The position numbers and the translations under genes are program-made. The notes below the pieces were generated by a model that ran no database searches, was not told where the DNA came from, and saw nothing but the letters and a program-made list of their open reading frames with translations. Positions 44,018-52,725 of a stretch of DNA of 64,000 nt are shown piece by piece. Numbering within the stretch: the stretch's first letter is position 1; every line of letters begins with the position of its first letter. Source of the DNA: Dyella_B sp035277725 (GTDB lineage: Bacteria; Pseudomonadota; Gammaproteobacteria; Xanthomonadales; Rhodanobacteraceae); the NCBI RefSeq assembly GCF_035277725.1, contig NZ_DATEJY010000222.1, positions 4,636-68,635 of the forward strand, in the 5' to 3' direction.

Positions 44018-44727
44018 GCGCCCTCTCCTTGCGGTTGCAGCACGCCACAGCGCAAGGGCGGCGTGATCGAACCTGCGGGCTGCGGGTGCGTATCGGCTGG
44101 CGTTTCCTGGCTTGCCAACCATGCCGATACGGCGGTGATGTCGGCCGGTGCGAGGCGATTGGCAATCTGCGCCATGCAATCCGGGGCGGCGGATGCACGC
44201 GTACCCGTTCGCCATGAACCCAGTTGCGAGCTGATGTAGTCGTACGGCAGGCCGACCAGACCGGGCACCGAAGGCTCGGTCCCCGTCAGTTGTTTTCCGT
44301 GGCATGCCTGGCAAGGCGGTATCTGGCGGCCCGGATCGCCGGCGGTGACCAGCTGCTGGCCACGCTGCAACATCGATGGCGCGAGTGCGGGAACCGGTTT
44401 ACGTTCGTATGGCACCTGCTGCGCAGCGAAATACGCAGCGATCTCGTGCATGTATTCCGGCGTGAGCAGGCGCACGGTGTATTCCATCGGCGCGTATTTG
44501 CGTAGCCCGCGCTGGAAGTTCTGCATTTGCAAGGCAAGGTAGCCGGCCGGTTTGCCGGCCAGGCGCGGAAAGAAACCGCTACCGGGCGAGCCTTCGCCAT
44601 GCACGCCGTGGCAGGTCGTGCAGGCGGCAATGCGTTGCTGCAGTGTGTCCGGCACAGCGGTTTGATCGGCATGCGCAAGCACACTGCAAAGCAGCAAGGT
44701 GAGCAGGATTATCCATCGCATCGACAT
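44014..44727 (-). CDS. Diheme cytochrome c (c4-like)
   Basis: A 237-residue exported protein (signal peptide about residues 1-20, ending AHA) with two heme sites, CTTCH (36-40) and CQACH (139-143), one in each half, as in cytochrome c4. It is the first gene of a two-gene unit; its stop TGA overlaps the ATG of the triheme gene. Together they could form a periplasmic-to-membrane electron path. Start may be ATG 44727 or ATG 44721. Confidence 0.88.
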   Translation of the reverse strand: MSMRWIILLTLLLCSVLAHADQTAVPDTLQQRIAACTTCHGVHGEGSPGSGFFPRLAGKPAGYLALQMQNFQRGLRKYAPMEYTVRLLTPEYMHEIAAYFAAQQVPYERKPVPALAPSMLQRGQQLVTAGDPGRQIPPCQACHGKQLTGTEPSVPGLVGLPYDYISSQLGSWRTGTRASAAPDCMAQIANRLAPADITAVSAWLASQETPADTHPQPAGSITPPLRCGVLQPQGEGA

Positions 44728-44838
44728 CGGCCGGCCCCTGGTACCCATGCCAGAAGTATAGGGGTGGCGCATGCGCCAGCCGTGACGCCTGCGGTTATGC
44801 TGCGGCATCACGCCACGCCCTATCCGGAGGTTGCTGCC

Positions 44839-46452
44839 ATGCTTCGCCCGTCGCTGTTGTGCGCCGCACTTGCGCTTGTTGTTTTCCCCTCTTCGCCACT
44901 TTTTGCCCAGGACAGCGACGTGACCTGGCAAAGCGTGACCGAACTGCAACAACGGATGGATGCCGGCAAGCTCACCAGCAAGGCATTGGTACAGGACGAC
45001 ATCACGCGCATCCACGCGATTGACCAAGCTGGCCCTACGCTGCGTTCGGTGTTGGAGTTGAATCCGGATGCTGCGTCGATAGCGGCAAAGCTGGATGCGA
45101 AACGCAAATCGTCGCATGGCCCGCTGTATGGCATTCCGGTATTGCTGAAGGACAACATCGACACCGGCGACCACACGCTAACCACCGCCGGCTCACTGGC
45201 TCTGATGGGCGCGCCGGCACCGCAGGATGCTGCCTTGGTAACGCGTTTGCGCAAAGCGGGCGCCGTGATTCTGGGCAAAGCCAATTTGAGCGAATGGGCG
45301 GATTTTCGCTCCGCCCACGCCAGCAGTGGCTGGACAGGCCGTGGTGGGCAAACGCGCAATCCATATGCCTTGGATCGCAATCCCTGTGGATCGAGTTCGG
45401 GCTCCGCAGTGGCGGTAGCGGCGGGTCTGGTGCCGTTAGCAGTGGGCTCGGAAACCGACGGCTCGATCATCTGCCCGGCATCGATGAATGGCATCGTAGG
45501 TATCAAGCCGACGCTGGGCCTGGTCAGCCGCAGCGGCATCATCCCGATCAGCCACAATCAGGACACCGCCGGACCGATGGCGCGCAACGTCACGGACGCA
45601 GCGATGTTGCTGACGGCATTGGCCGGCAGCGATCCGCATGATCCTGCCACCGCAGATGCGGATAAACACGCTACCGACTACACGCGCTTCCTCGATCCCA
45701 ATGGTTTGCGTGGCAAACGCATCGGCGTAGTGCGGCAACTGGCCGGCAACGAACCGAATGCCGATCGCGTGCTGGACGAAGCGATTGCGGTGATGAAGGC
45801 GCAGGGCGCGATCATTGTCGATCCGGTGACATTGCCTCATCTGACTGAACTCGGCGATCCGGAAATGACCGTGATGCTGTACGACTTCAAGCACGATCTC
45901 AATGCGTATCTCGCCGGACGCAAAGGCTTGCAAGTCAAAAACCTCGCCGACCTGATTGCGTTCGACAAACAGGAAGCCGCACGCGAAATGCCGTGGTTCG
46001 GGCAGGATCTGTTCGAGCAGGCCCAAGCGAAGGGGCCGCTCACTGACCAGGCTTATGTGGATGCGTTGAACAAGGCGAAACAGCTGTCGGGGCCGCAAGG
46101 CATCGATGCCGCGTTGCAGGCGAATCATCTGGATGCCCTGCTCTCGCCGTCATGGGGACCGGCGTATCTCACCGACCTGGTGCTGGGCGATCACATCGTC
46201 AGCGGCAATCCCACCATTGGCGGTGCGTCGCAACCGGCGGCGGTGGCGGGCTATCCGTCAATGACCGTGCCAGCGGGATGGGCGCACGGCTTGCCGGTCG
46301 GCATCGTGTTCTTCGGCACGAAGTGGAGCGAGCCAACATTGATTTCGATCGCTTACGGCTTCGAGCAACATACGCATGCCTGGCAGGCACCGAAGTTCTT
46401 GCCGACGGTGGATGCCGATGCGTATGCGCCGGTGTCAGCGCAAAGCCATTGA
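44839..46452 (+). CDS. Exported amidase-signature enzyme
   Basis: A 537-residue hydrolase with a signal peptide (about residues 1-23, ending FAQ). The Ser-cisSer-Lys triad of the amidase signature family is present: Lys in VLLKDNID near residue 109, Ser-Ser in NPCGSSSGSAVAVAAG and SETDGSI. Periplasmic members hydrolyse amides or peptides; substrate unknown. ATG 44839 has GGAGG eight bases upstream. The frame is open to 44527 but that part is antisense to the diheme cytochrome gene. Confidence 0.9.
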   Translation: MLRPSLLCAALALVVFPSSPLFAQDSDVTWQSVTELQQRMDAGKLTSKALVQDDITRIHAIDQAGPTLRSVLELNPDAASIAAKLDAKRKSSHGPLYGIPVLLKDNIDTGDHTLTTAGSLALMGAPAPQDAALVTRLRKAGAVILGKANLSEWADFRSAHASSGWTGRGGQTRNPYALDRNPCGSSSGSAVAVAAGLVPLAVGSETDGSIICPASMNGIVGIKPTLGLVSRSGIIPISHNQDTAGPMARNVTDAAMLLTALAGSDPHDPATADADKHATDYTRFLDPNGLRGKRIGVVRQLAGNEPNADRVLDEAIAVMKAQGAIIVDPVTLPHLTELGDPEMTVMLYDFKHDLNAYLAGRKGLQVKNLADLIAFDKQEAAREMPWFGQDLFEQAQAKGPLTDQAYVDALNKAKQLSGPQGIDAALQANHLDALLSPSWGPAYLTDLVLGDHIVSGNPTIGGASQPAAVAGYPSMTVPAGWAHGLPVGIVFFGTKWSEPTLISIAYGFEQHTHAWQAPKFLPTVDADAYAPVSAQSH

Positions 46453-46537
46453 ATAACCATGTCGCTGGCCGCAAGCCACTCGCTTCGGCCAGCTTCGGCA
46501 CCTAACGTGGCAGCTCTCTTTCGACACGGAGATGTCC

Positions 46538-47416
46538 ATGAAATGCTGGCCTGCAATGGGCGTAATGGCCTTGGCGTGCGCGACGGCTCATGCCGATGCC
46601 ACTACCGCTAGTGCGGATCTTCGCGCGACCTGGATACAACCGCAGAAGCCGTTCCGCATCTACGGCAATACCTATTACGTCGGCTCGCATGGCCTTAGCG
46701 CCATTCTGATCACGTCACCCAAGGGCCACGTACTGATCGACGGCACGTTGCCGGAAAACGCGCCGATGATTGAATCGAACATTCGCGCGTTGGGTTTCCG
46801 CGTGCAGGACATCAAGCTGATTCTCAACAGCCATGCGCACGGCGACCACGCGGGTGCAATTGCTGCGCTCGCGCGCGACAGCGGTGCGCAGGTTGCCGCC
46901 AGTGCGAAGTCGGCAAACATGATGAAACGTGGCGGAGATGATGCCGAGGATCCGCAACACGGCATGGCGCCGTTCTATCCCAAAGTCAGCAAGATTCGCA
47001 TCCTGGCCAACGGGGAAACGGTACACGTCGGCCCGCTGGCTTTGCACATGCATCCCATGCCGGGGCACACGCCTGGCAGTACCGGGTGGACTTGGCGTTC
47101 GTGCGAAGAAAAGCGTTGCCTGTCGATGGTCTATGCCGACAGCATTACGCTGCTCAGCACCGATGATTATCGCTACACCGATCCGGCACATCCGGAACGC
47201 GTTGCCGGCTATCGGCATATGTTGACGATGCTTGCGGCACTGCCTTGCGACATTCTGCTCACGCCGCATCCACGTGATGGTTTTTTTGAGAAGGCGGCAG
47301 GCATTGCGCCAGGCAAACCCAATCCTTTGATCGACACGCAAGCATGCAAGGCTTATGCGAACGAAGGACAGCAGAATCTCGAAGAGCGCGTAAAGAAAGA
47401 AACCGGAGCCAAGTAG
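46538..47416 (+). CDS. Subclass B3 metallo-beta-lactamase-like protein
   Basis: A 292-residue exported protein (signal peptide residues 1-19) with every B3 metal ligand: SHAHGDH gives His99, His101, Asp103 and His104 (His116, His118, Asp120, His121 in standard numbering), GHTPGS gives His177 (196) and TPHPRDGF gives His244 (263). YADSIT matches the Ser221 region. Environmental B3 enzymes hydrolyse carbapenems and other beta-lactams, but activity here is untested. ATG 46538 is preferred to 46532 because GGAG abuts the latter. The stop TAG lies in the GTAG head of a repeat. Confidence 0.9.
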   Translation: MKCWPAMGVMALACATAHADATTASADLRATWIQPQKPFRIYGNTYYVGSHGLSAILITSPKGHVLIDGTLPENAPMIESNIRALGFRVQDIKLILNSHAHGDHAGAIAALARDSGAQVAASAKSANMMKRGGDDAEDPQHGMAPFYPKVSKIRILANGETVHVGPLALHMHPMPGHTPGSTGWTWRSCEEKRCLSMVYADSITLLSTDDYRYTDPAHPERVAGYRHMLTMLAALPCDILLTPHPRDGFFEKAAGIAPGKPNPLIDTQACKAYANEGQQNLEERVKKETGAK

Positions 47417-47474
47417 GCTGGGATGAAATCCCAGCTTTCTTGCGTTCCGATGCTGGGATTTCATCCCAGCCTAC
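47413..47474. repeat. Inverted pair of GTAG palindromes (GGCTGGGAT subfamily)
   Basis: Units 47413-47434 (GTAGGCTGGGATGAAATCCC) and 47453-47474 (inverted, ending CATCCCAGCCTAC) flank an 18-base centre. The GTAG of the left unit contains the stop codon of the beta-lactamase gene; the right end lies 10 bases from the stop of the convergent DAHP synthase gene. Confidence 0.88.
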
Positions 47475-47484
47475 GTTTTCTCGA

Positions 47485-48849
47485 TCAGCTCATGCGCCCG
47501 GATTTGCGCACGATCAGCATCGCCAGTTCCAACGATTGCTCGTAGTTGAGGCGCGGGTCGACCATCGATTTGTACGCGCGCTGCAGATCCGCTTCGCTCA
47601 AGTCGCGGGCGCCACCCATGCATTCGGTGACATCTTCGCCCGTCAACTCCAGATGCACGCCGCCCAGATGGGTGCCGGCGGCGGCGTGGATGTCGAACGC
47701 CTGATCCAGCTCGCTGCGGATGTTGTCGAAGCGGCGTGTCTTGTAGCCGTTGGACGTGCTTTCGGTATTGCCGTGCATTGGATCGGCCACCCATAGCACG
47801 CGGCGTCCGGCACGCTTCACCGCATCAAGCAGCGGCGGAAGTTTCTCGGCAACTTGCGCATGGCCCATGCGATGGATCAGCGTGAGGCGGCCCGGCTCAT
47901 CCTCAGGGTTCAATGCATCGATAAGCGGCAACAGCTGATCGGGAGTGACCGATGGGCCGACCTTCACCGCGATCGGATTGCGGATGCCGCGGAAATATTC
48001 CACATGGGCACCGTCGAGCGCGGCGGTGCGCATGCCGATCCACGGGAAGTGCGTGGAAAGATTGAACCAGCCGCGATGGCGCGGAACCTGGCGCGTGAGT
48101 GCCTGCTCGTAGTGCAGCAGCAAGGCTTCGTGGGAGGTAAAGAAATCCACGCGAGTAAAGCCAGCGATGGGACCTGCCAGCGTTTCCATGAAGCGCAGCG
48201 AATCACCGATGCCCGTCACCATGCGGCGGTAATCGGCGGCCAGCGGTGAATGTTCCACCCAGGCGAGATCCCAATATTCGGGATGGTGCAAGTCGGCAAA
48301 GCCGCCATCGATCAAGGCGCGCACGAAGTTCATGGTGAGCGCGGAATGCGCATGCGCGCGGATCAGGCGCTGCGGATCGGGGCGGCGTGCTTCGGCGGTG
48401 AATTCCGGACCGTTGATCACGTCGCCGCGGAAGCTGGGCAGCGTGACGCCATCGCGTGTCTCGGTGTCGGCCGAGCGTGGCTTGGCGTACTGCCCAGCAA
48501 ACCGGCCCACGCGCAGCACGGGCTGCTTGAGGCCGTGCACCAGCACCAGGCTCATCTGCAGCAGTACTTTCAGGCGGTTGGAGATCACGGGACTGGTGCA
48601 GTCGGCGAAGCTTTCCGCGCAATCGCCGCCTTGCAAGAGAAATCGCTTGCCTTCCTGGGCTTCGGCCAGTGCCTGCTTCAGCGCCAGCACTTCCCAAGAT
48701 GTCACCAGCGGTGGCAGATGCGACAGCTCGCCGAGCGCGCGATTGAGCTCAGCGTGGTCTTCGTAGTGCGGCTGCTGAAGGGCTTTGCGCTGAAGCCAGG
48801 ACGCCGGCGTCCAGTTCAGGGTCTCGACGGAAGATGCTATCTCGCTCAT
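47485..48849 (-). CDS. Class II 3-deoxy-7-phosphoheptulonate synthase
   Basis: Makes DAHP from phosphoenolpyruvate and erythrose 4-phosphate, the first step of the shikimate pathway. The 454-residue protein is the plant-like type II form: LLQGGDCAESF, the KPRS segment, GDVINGPEF, WFNLSTHFPWIG, KVGPS and DPMHGNT are typical substrate and metal regions. ATG 48849 overlaps the dsbB stop (ATGA) and has GAGG eight bases upstream. Enterobacterial AroF/G/H are unrelated in sequence. Confidence 0.94.
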   Translation of the reverse strand: MSEIASSVETLNWTPASWLQRKALQQPHYEDHAELNRALGELSHLPPLVTSWEVLALKQALAEAQEGKRFLLQGGDCAESFADCTSPVISNRLKVLLQMSLVLVHGLKQPVLRVGRFAGQYAKPRSADTETRDGVTLPSFRGDVINGPEFTAEARRPDPQRLIRAHAHSALTMNFVRALIDGGFADLHHPEYWDLAWVEHSPLAADYRRMVTGIGDSLRFMETLAGPIAGFTRVDFFTSHEALLLHYEQALTRQVPRHRGWFNLSTHFPWIGMRTAALDGAHVEYFRGIRNPIAVKVGPSVTPDQLLPLIDALNPEDEPGRLTLIHRMGHAQVAEKLPPLLDAVKRAGRRVLWVADPMHGNTESTSNGYKTRRFDNIRSELDQAFDIHAAAGTHLGGVHLELTGEDVTECMGGARDLSEADLQRAYKSMVDPRLNYEQSLELAMLIVRKSGRMS

Positions 48850-49358
48850 AGGCGCAACCTCGGCGTCGCACGCTGCAAGCTTGCGCGGATCGCCAGTATC
48901 GAAAGGAGAACGAACCACAACAGAGCCCATAGCGGAATGGGCAGGCCCAGAAGCGGCTGGATCTTGGCGCACTCACCCGAGCCGGTGAACACCATCTTCA
49001 AGGCTTTCTGGAACGGGAAGGCGTCAAACATGTACGCCAAGTTGGGGCCACAAGCCGGGACCTGATCCGCGGGCAGCGACATGATCCACAGATGGCGAGC
49101 AGCGACAACGATGCCGAATAGCGCACCAAGCAGCACAAAGCCGGTATAGAACCAGCGGCCGCCGGCACGCGGTCCGTGAATCGCGCCGAACAGAAAGAAC
49201 ACCGCCATGACCATGAAGCCGATGCGCTGGAAGATGCACAACGGACATGGTTCCAGACCCCACTGATATTCGGCAAACAACGCAAACCCAAGCAGGCCGA
49301 TACAGATCAGGAAGCCAACAAAGAAGCTGACGCGGTAAGACCAGCGGAGGGGATTCAT
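48846..49358 (-). CDS. dsbB: Disulfide bond formation protein DsbB
   Basis: DsbB reoxidises DsbA and passes electrons to quinone in the inner membrane. The 170-residue protein has four hydrophobic helices, the CPLC redox pair near residue 40 in the first periplasmic loop, and the second pair as the Cys of VPACGPN and of SGECAK in the second loop. ATG 49358 (MNPLRWSYR) fits the family; an ATG three codons upstream is possible. It is coupled to the DAHP synthase gene. Confidence 0.94.
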   Translation of the reverse strand: MNPLRWSYRVSFFVGFLICIGLLGFALFAEYQWGLEPCPLCIFQRIGFMVMAVFFLFGAIHGPRAGGRWFYTGFVLLGALFGIVVAARHLWIMSLPADQVPACGPNLAYMFDAFPFQKALKMVFTGSGECAKIQPLLGLPIPLWALLWFVLLSILAIRASLQRATPRLRL

Positions 49359-49448
49359 GGAAACCATGCCATCGGGGTGGGGATGCTGACATTACCCGCT
49401 CCCCGCCACGCTGTCAGCAGGCGCATGCCATGACCTCCTAAAAGAGCA

Positions 49449-49476
49449 AACCCCGCCTGGTTGCCCAGGCGGGGTT
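49449..49476 (-). terminator. Intrinsic terminator of the ribosomal protein operon
   Basis: AACCCCGCCTGG and CCAGGCGGGGTT form a perfect 12-bp stem with a 4-base loop; on the minus strand it is followed by TGCTCTTTT. It lies 30 bases after the rplQ stop. Confidence 0.88.
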
Positions 49477-49505
49477 CGCATTTGGACGTCCAAACGGTGT
49501 TTGGA

Positions 49506-49889
49506 TTATTCGTCAGCGGCAGCCTCGGCACGCGGGCGGTCCACCAGTTCGACATACGCCAACGGCGCGTTATCGCCCGGGCGGAAGCCGCACTTGAGGA
49601 CGCGCAGGTAGCCGCCGGGACGTTCGCGGTAACGCGGCCCCAGCTCGACGAACAGCTTGCCCACGGCCTGCTTGTCGCGCAGACGCGCAAAAGCAAGACG
49701 ACGGTTGGCTACGCTGTCAGACTTGGCCAGGGTAATCAGCGGCTCTGCCACGCGGCGCAGTTCTTTTGCCTTGGGCAGGGTGGTGCGGATCAGCTCGTGC
49801 TTGATCAGGGATGCAGCCATGTTCTTGAACATCGCTTCGCGATGCGAACTGGTGCGATTAAATTTGCGTCCGGATTTTTGATGGCGCAT
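49506..49889 (-). CDS. rplQ: 50S ribosomal protein L17
   Basis: 127 residues, starting MRHQKSGRKFNRTSSHREAM as in all L17 proteins, with MAASLIKHELIRTTLPKAKELR. Last gene of the alpha operon. It is separated from rpoA by 302 bases rather than the few tens usual in gammaproteobacteria, so it may have its own promoter. Confidence 0.97.
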   Translation of the reverse strand: MRHQKSGRKFNRTSSHREAMFKNMAASLIKHELIRTTLPKAKELRRVAEPLITLAKSDSVANRRLAFARLRDKQAVGKLFVELGPRYRERPGGYLRVLKCGFRPGDNAPLAYVELVDRPRAEAAADE

Positions 49890-50191
49890 GGCTAAAGCTC
49901 TCTTAGAGTCTGTTGTTATGAAAAACCGGCCAATAAACCGGCTTCCCGCGGTTACCCGCTGTTAAAGCCCTTGCTATAACGGGGCTTTTTAAGAGTGCAG
50001 TCATGAATGACTGTTTCGAATGCCTGGCTGACAATCAACACTCGCCAGGCTCATCGGTGAGCGATCAAAGGGGATCGCCAAGCTATCTTCTGCGCGGCCA
50101 TGGAGGCCGTCTTTTCATATCCAGGGGAGGCCTAAACACGCTCCCCATAACAGATTGCACCGACGATCAAGATGAGCGTCGGTGCAAATCA
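49890..50191 (-). other. Long rpoA-rplQ spacer with hairpins
   Basis: 302 bases without a gene. In minus-strand order: a stem TTGCACCGACG/CGTCGGTGCAA (50155-50165 and 50177-50187) just after the rpoA stop; GCCTGGC/GCCAGGC (about 50021-50046); an AAAGCCC/GGGCTTT hairpin (49964-49988); and CCGG-rich repeats near 49925. None has a clean T-tract on the minus strand. A processing site or an rplQ promoter is possible, but I see no convincing -35/-10 pair. Confidence 0.6.
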
Positions 50192-51190
50192 TCAACCCAG
50201 CTGCATGCCGTGCGACAAGCCCGGCGGCGGCCAGTTTTCAAGCTTCATGCCGAGGGCAAGACCGCGCACGCCAAGGACATCCTTGATCTCCGTGAGCGAC
50301 TTCTTGCCGAGGTTCGGCGTCTTGAGCAATTCCACTTCGGTCTTCTGCACCAGATCGCCGATGTAGTAGATGCTCTCGGCCTTCAGGCAGTTGGCCGAAC
50401 GGACGGTGAGTTCCAAGTCGTCGATCGGACGGAGCAGCAGCGGATCGAAACCGCCCTTCTCCGCCTTGTCCGTGGCACTCTCGCGACGCGAGAAATCGCC
50501 GAACACCGACAGCTGGTCGTTGAGGATTTCAGCGGCCTTGCGCACCGCATCTTCCGCACCGATGGTGCCGTTCGTTTCGATGTCGAGGACGAGCTTATCG
50601 AGGTTGGTGCGCTGCTCAACACGAGCGGCGTCCACTTCGTAAGCCACACGCAACACGGGTGCGAACGAGGCGTCCAGCTGCAGACGGCCGATCGGGCGCG
50701 CCTCGTCATCCGGATGCTGGCGTGAACTGGCCGGCTGATAGCCGACGCCACGACGCACCTTCAGACGCATGTTCAGCGTGATGTCCTTGGTGAGGTGGCA
50801 GATCACGTGTTCAGGATTGATGATCTCCACCGAGTGGTCGACGACGATATCGCCTGCCGTGACCACGCCCTTGCCCTTCTTGGACAGGGTGAGGGTGACT
50901 TCATCACCCGTGTGTTGACGAATGGCCACTTCCTTGAGGTTGAGCAGGACTTCGATGACGTCCTCCTGCAAACCTTCCAGGGTGGTGTACTCGTGCAGCA
51001 CGCCATCGATTTCAACCTCGACGATGGCGCTGCCGGGGATCGATGAGAGCAGCACGCGACGCAACGCGTTGCCCAGGGTGTGGCCGAAACCGCGTTCAAG
51101 CGGCTCAACCACCACCTTGGCGCGATTCGGTCCGAGCTGTTCAACGCTGAGGCCACGAGGCCGCAGTACGCTGGTTGACGAAACTGCCAT
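50192..51190 (-). CDS. rpoA: RNA polymerase alpha subunit
   Basis: 332 residues. The N-terminal dimerisation domain holds GFGHTLGNALRRVLLSSIPG; the C-terminal domain (after residue 250) has the RSANCLKAE and GKKSLTEIK segments that bind UP elements and activators. Length and motifs are standard. It follows rpsD by 16 bases. Confidence 0.98.
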   Translation of the reverse strand: MAVSSTSVLRPRGLSVEQLGPNRAKVVVEPLERGFGHTLGNALRRVLLSSIPGSAIVEVEIDGVLHEYTTLEGLQEDVIEVLLNLKEVAIRQHTGDEVTLTLSKKGKGVVTAGDIVVDHSVEIINPEHVICHLTKDITLNMRLKVRRGVGYQPASSRQHPDDEARPIGRLQLDASFAPVLRVAYEVDAARVEQRTNLDKLVLDIETNGTIGAEDAVRKAAEILNDQLSVFGDFSRRESATDKAEKGGFDPLLLRPIDDLELTVRSANCLKAESIYYIGDLVQKTEVELLKTPNLGKKSLTEIKDVLGVRGLALGMKLENWPPPGLSHGMQLG

Positions 51191-51206
51191 GCAGGGCTCC
51201 GGTTGA

Positions 51207-51833
<627 letters not shown>

Positions 51834-51844
51834 GGTGATGCTCC

Positions 51845-52234
51845 TTAGACGCGACGCTTCTTGGGGGGACGGCAGCCGTTATGCGGAATCGGCGTTACGT
51901 CAATGATGTTGAGAACCTTGTAGCCGAGCGCGTTCAGCGAACGCACTGCCGACTCACGGCCCGGGCCAGGGCCCTTGATCCGCACTTCCACCGTCTTTAC
52001 GCCATATTCGCCGGCAGCGCGGCCGGCCTTTTCAGCGGCGACCTGGGCAGCGAACGGGGTCGACTTGCGCGAACCGCGGAAGCCTGCACCACCAGCGGTT
52101 GCCCACGAGAGCGCATTGCCCTGGCGATCGGTGATGGTGACGATGGTGTTGTTGAAGGAGGCCTGCACGTGAGCCACCGCATCGGTGACAACGCGCTTGA
52201 CTTTCTTCTTGGTCTTAACTGCTGGCTTTGCCAT
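51845..52234 (-). CDS. rpsK: 30S ribosomal protein S11
   Basis: 129 residues with ASFNNTIVTITDRQGN, SWATAGGAGFRGSRKSTPFA and the end NGCRPPKKRRV, all characteristic of S11, a platform protein of the 30S subunit. Confidence 0.97.
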   Translation of the reverse strand: MAKPAVKTKKKVKRVVTDAVAHVQASFNNTIVTITDRQGNALSWATAGGAGFRGSRKSTPFAAQVAAEKAGRAAGEYGVKTVEVRIKGPGPGRESAVRSLNALGYKVLNIIDVTPIPHNGCRPPKKRRV

Positions 52235-52246
52235 GGCTTATTCCAA

Positions 52247-52603
52247 TTATTTCTTGATCGCGCGACGCGGGCCCTTGCGGGTGCGCGCATTGGTACGCGT
52301 GCGCTGGCCGCGCACCGGCAAGCCGCGGCGATGGCGCAGGCCGCGGTAGCAACCCAGGTCCATCAGACGCTTGATGGCAATACCGACTTCGCGGCGCAGA
52401 TCGCCTTCCACGACGTATTTGGCGATTTCGTGGCGGATCTTCTCCACCTCGCCTTCGCTCAGCGACTTGATCTGAACGTTCGGGTTCACACCCGCGTCCG
52501 TGCAGACCTTCTTAGCCCGGCTGCGGCCGATACCGTAGATGCTCTGCAGGCCAACCCAGACATGTTTCTGGACCGGCAAATTGACACCCGCAATGCGCGC
52601 CAT
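52247..52603 (-). CDS. rpsM: 30S ribosomal protein S13
   Basis: 118 residues from ATG 52603 (MARIAGVNLP), with SIYGIGRSRAKK and the basic tail RGQRTRTNARTRKGP. The frame is open 14 codons further up but this start fits the family. A hairpin TTGCGCG/CGCGCAA (52627-52645) lies in its leader. rpmJ, which often sits between secY and rpsM, is not found in the 123-base gap. Confidence 0.97.
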   Translation of the reverse strand: MARIAGVNLPVQKHVWVGLQSIYGIGRSRAKKVCTDAGVNPNVQIKSLSEGEVEKIRHEIAKYVVEGDLRREVGIAIKRLMDLGCYRGLRHRRGLPVRGQRTRTNARTRKGPRRAIKK

Positions 52604-52725
52604 GATGTACTTTCTCCGATGCTTTCTTGCGCGGTAAACGCGCAATTCTAACCTTAATCAAACTGTCAGGAAAGTCCTGGGACGCCTGCGCGCCACGGCC
52701 TTTCCACCGGAACCCACCTTGCGCC

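Noticed and set aside
44527..44838. Longer amidase starting at 44527
   Set aside because: That part is antisense to the diheme cytochrome gene, and ATG 44839 has a good ribosome site and begins a proper signal peptide.
19062..47474. CRISPR array
   Set aside because: The repeats are palindromic, dispersed, in inverted pairs and of several types, with no regular spacers and no cas genes.
52604..52725. rpmJ between secY and rpsM
   Set aside because: No frame in the 122 bases encodes the short Cys/Lys/Arg-rich L36 protein.
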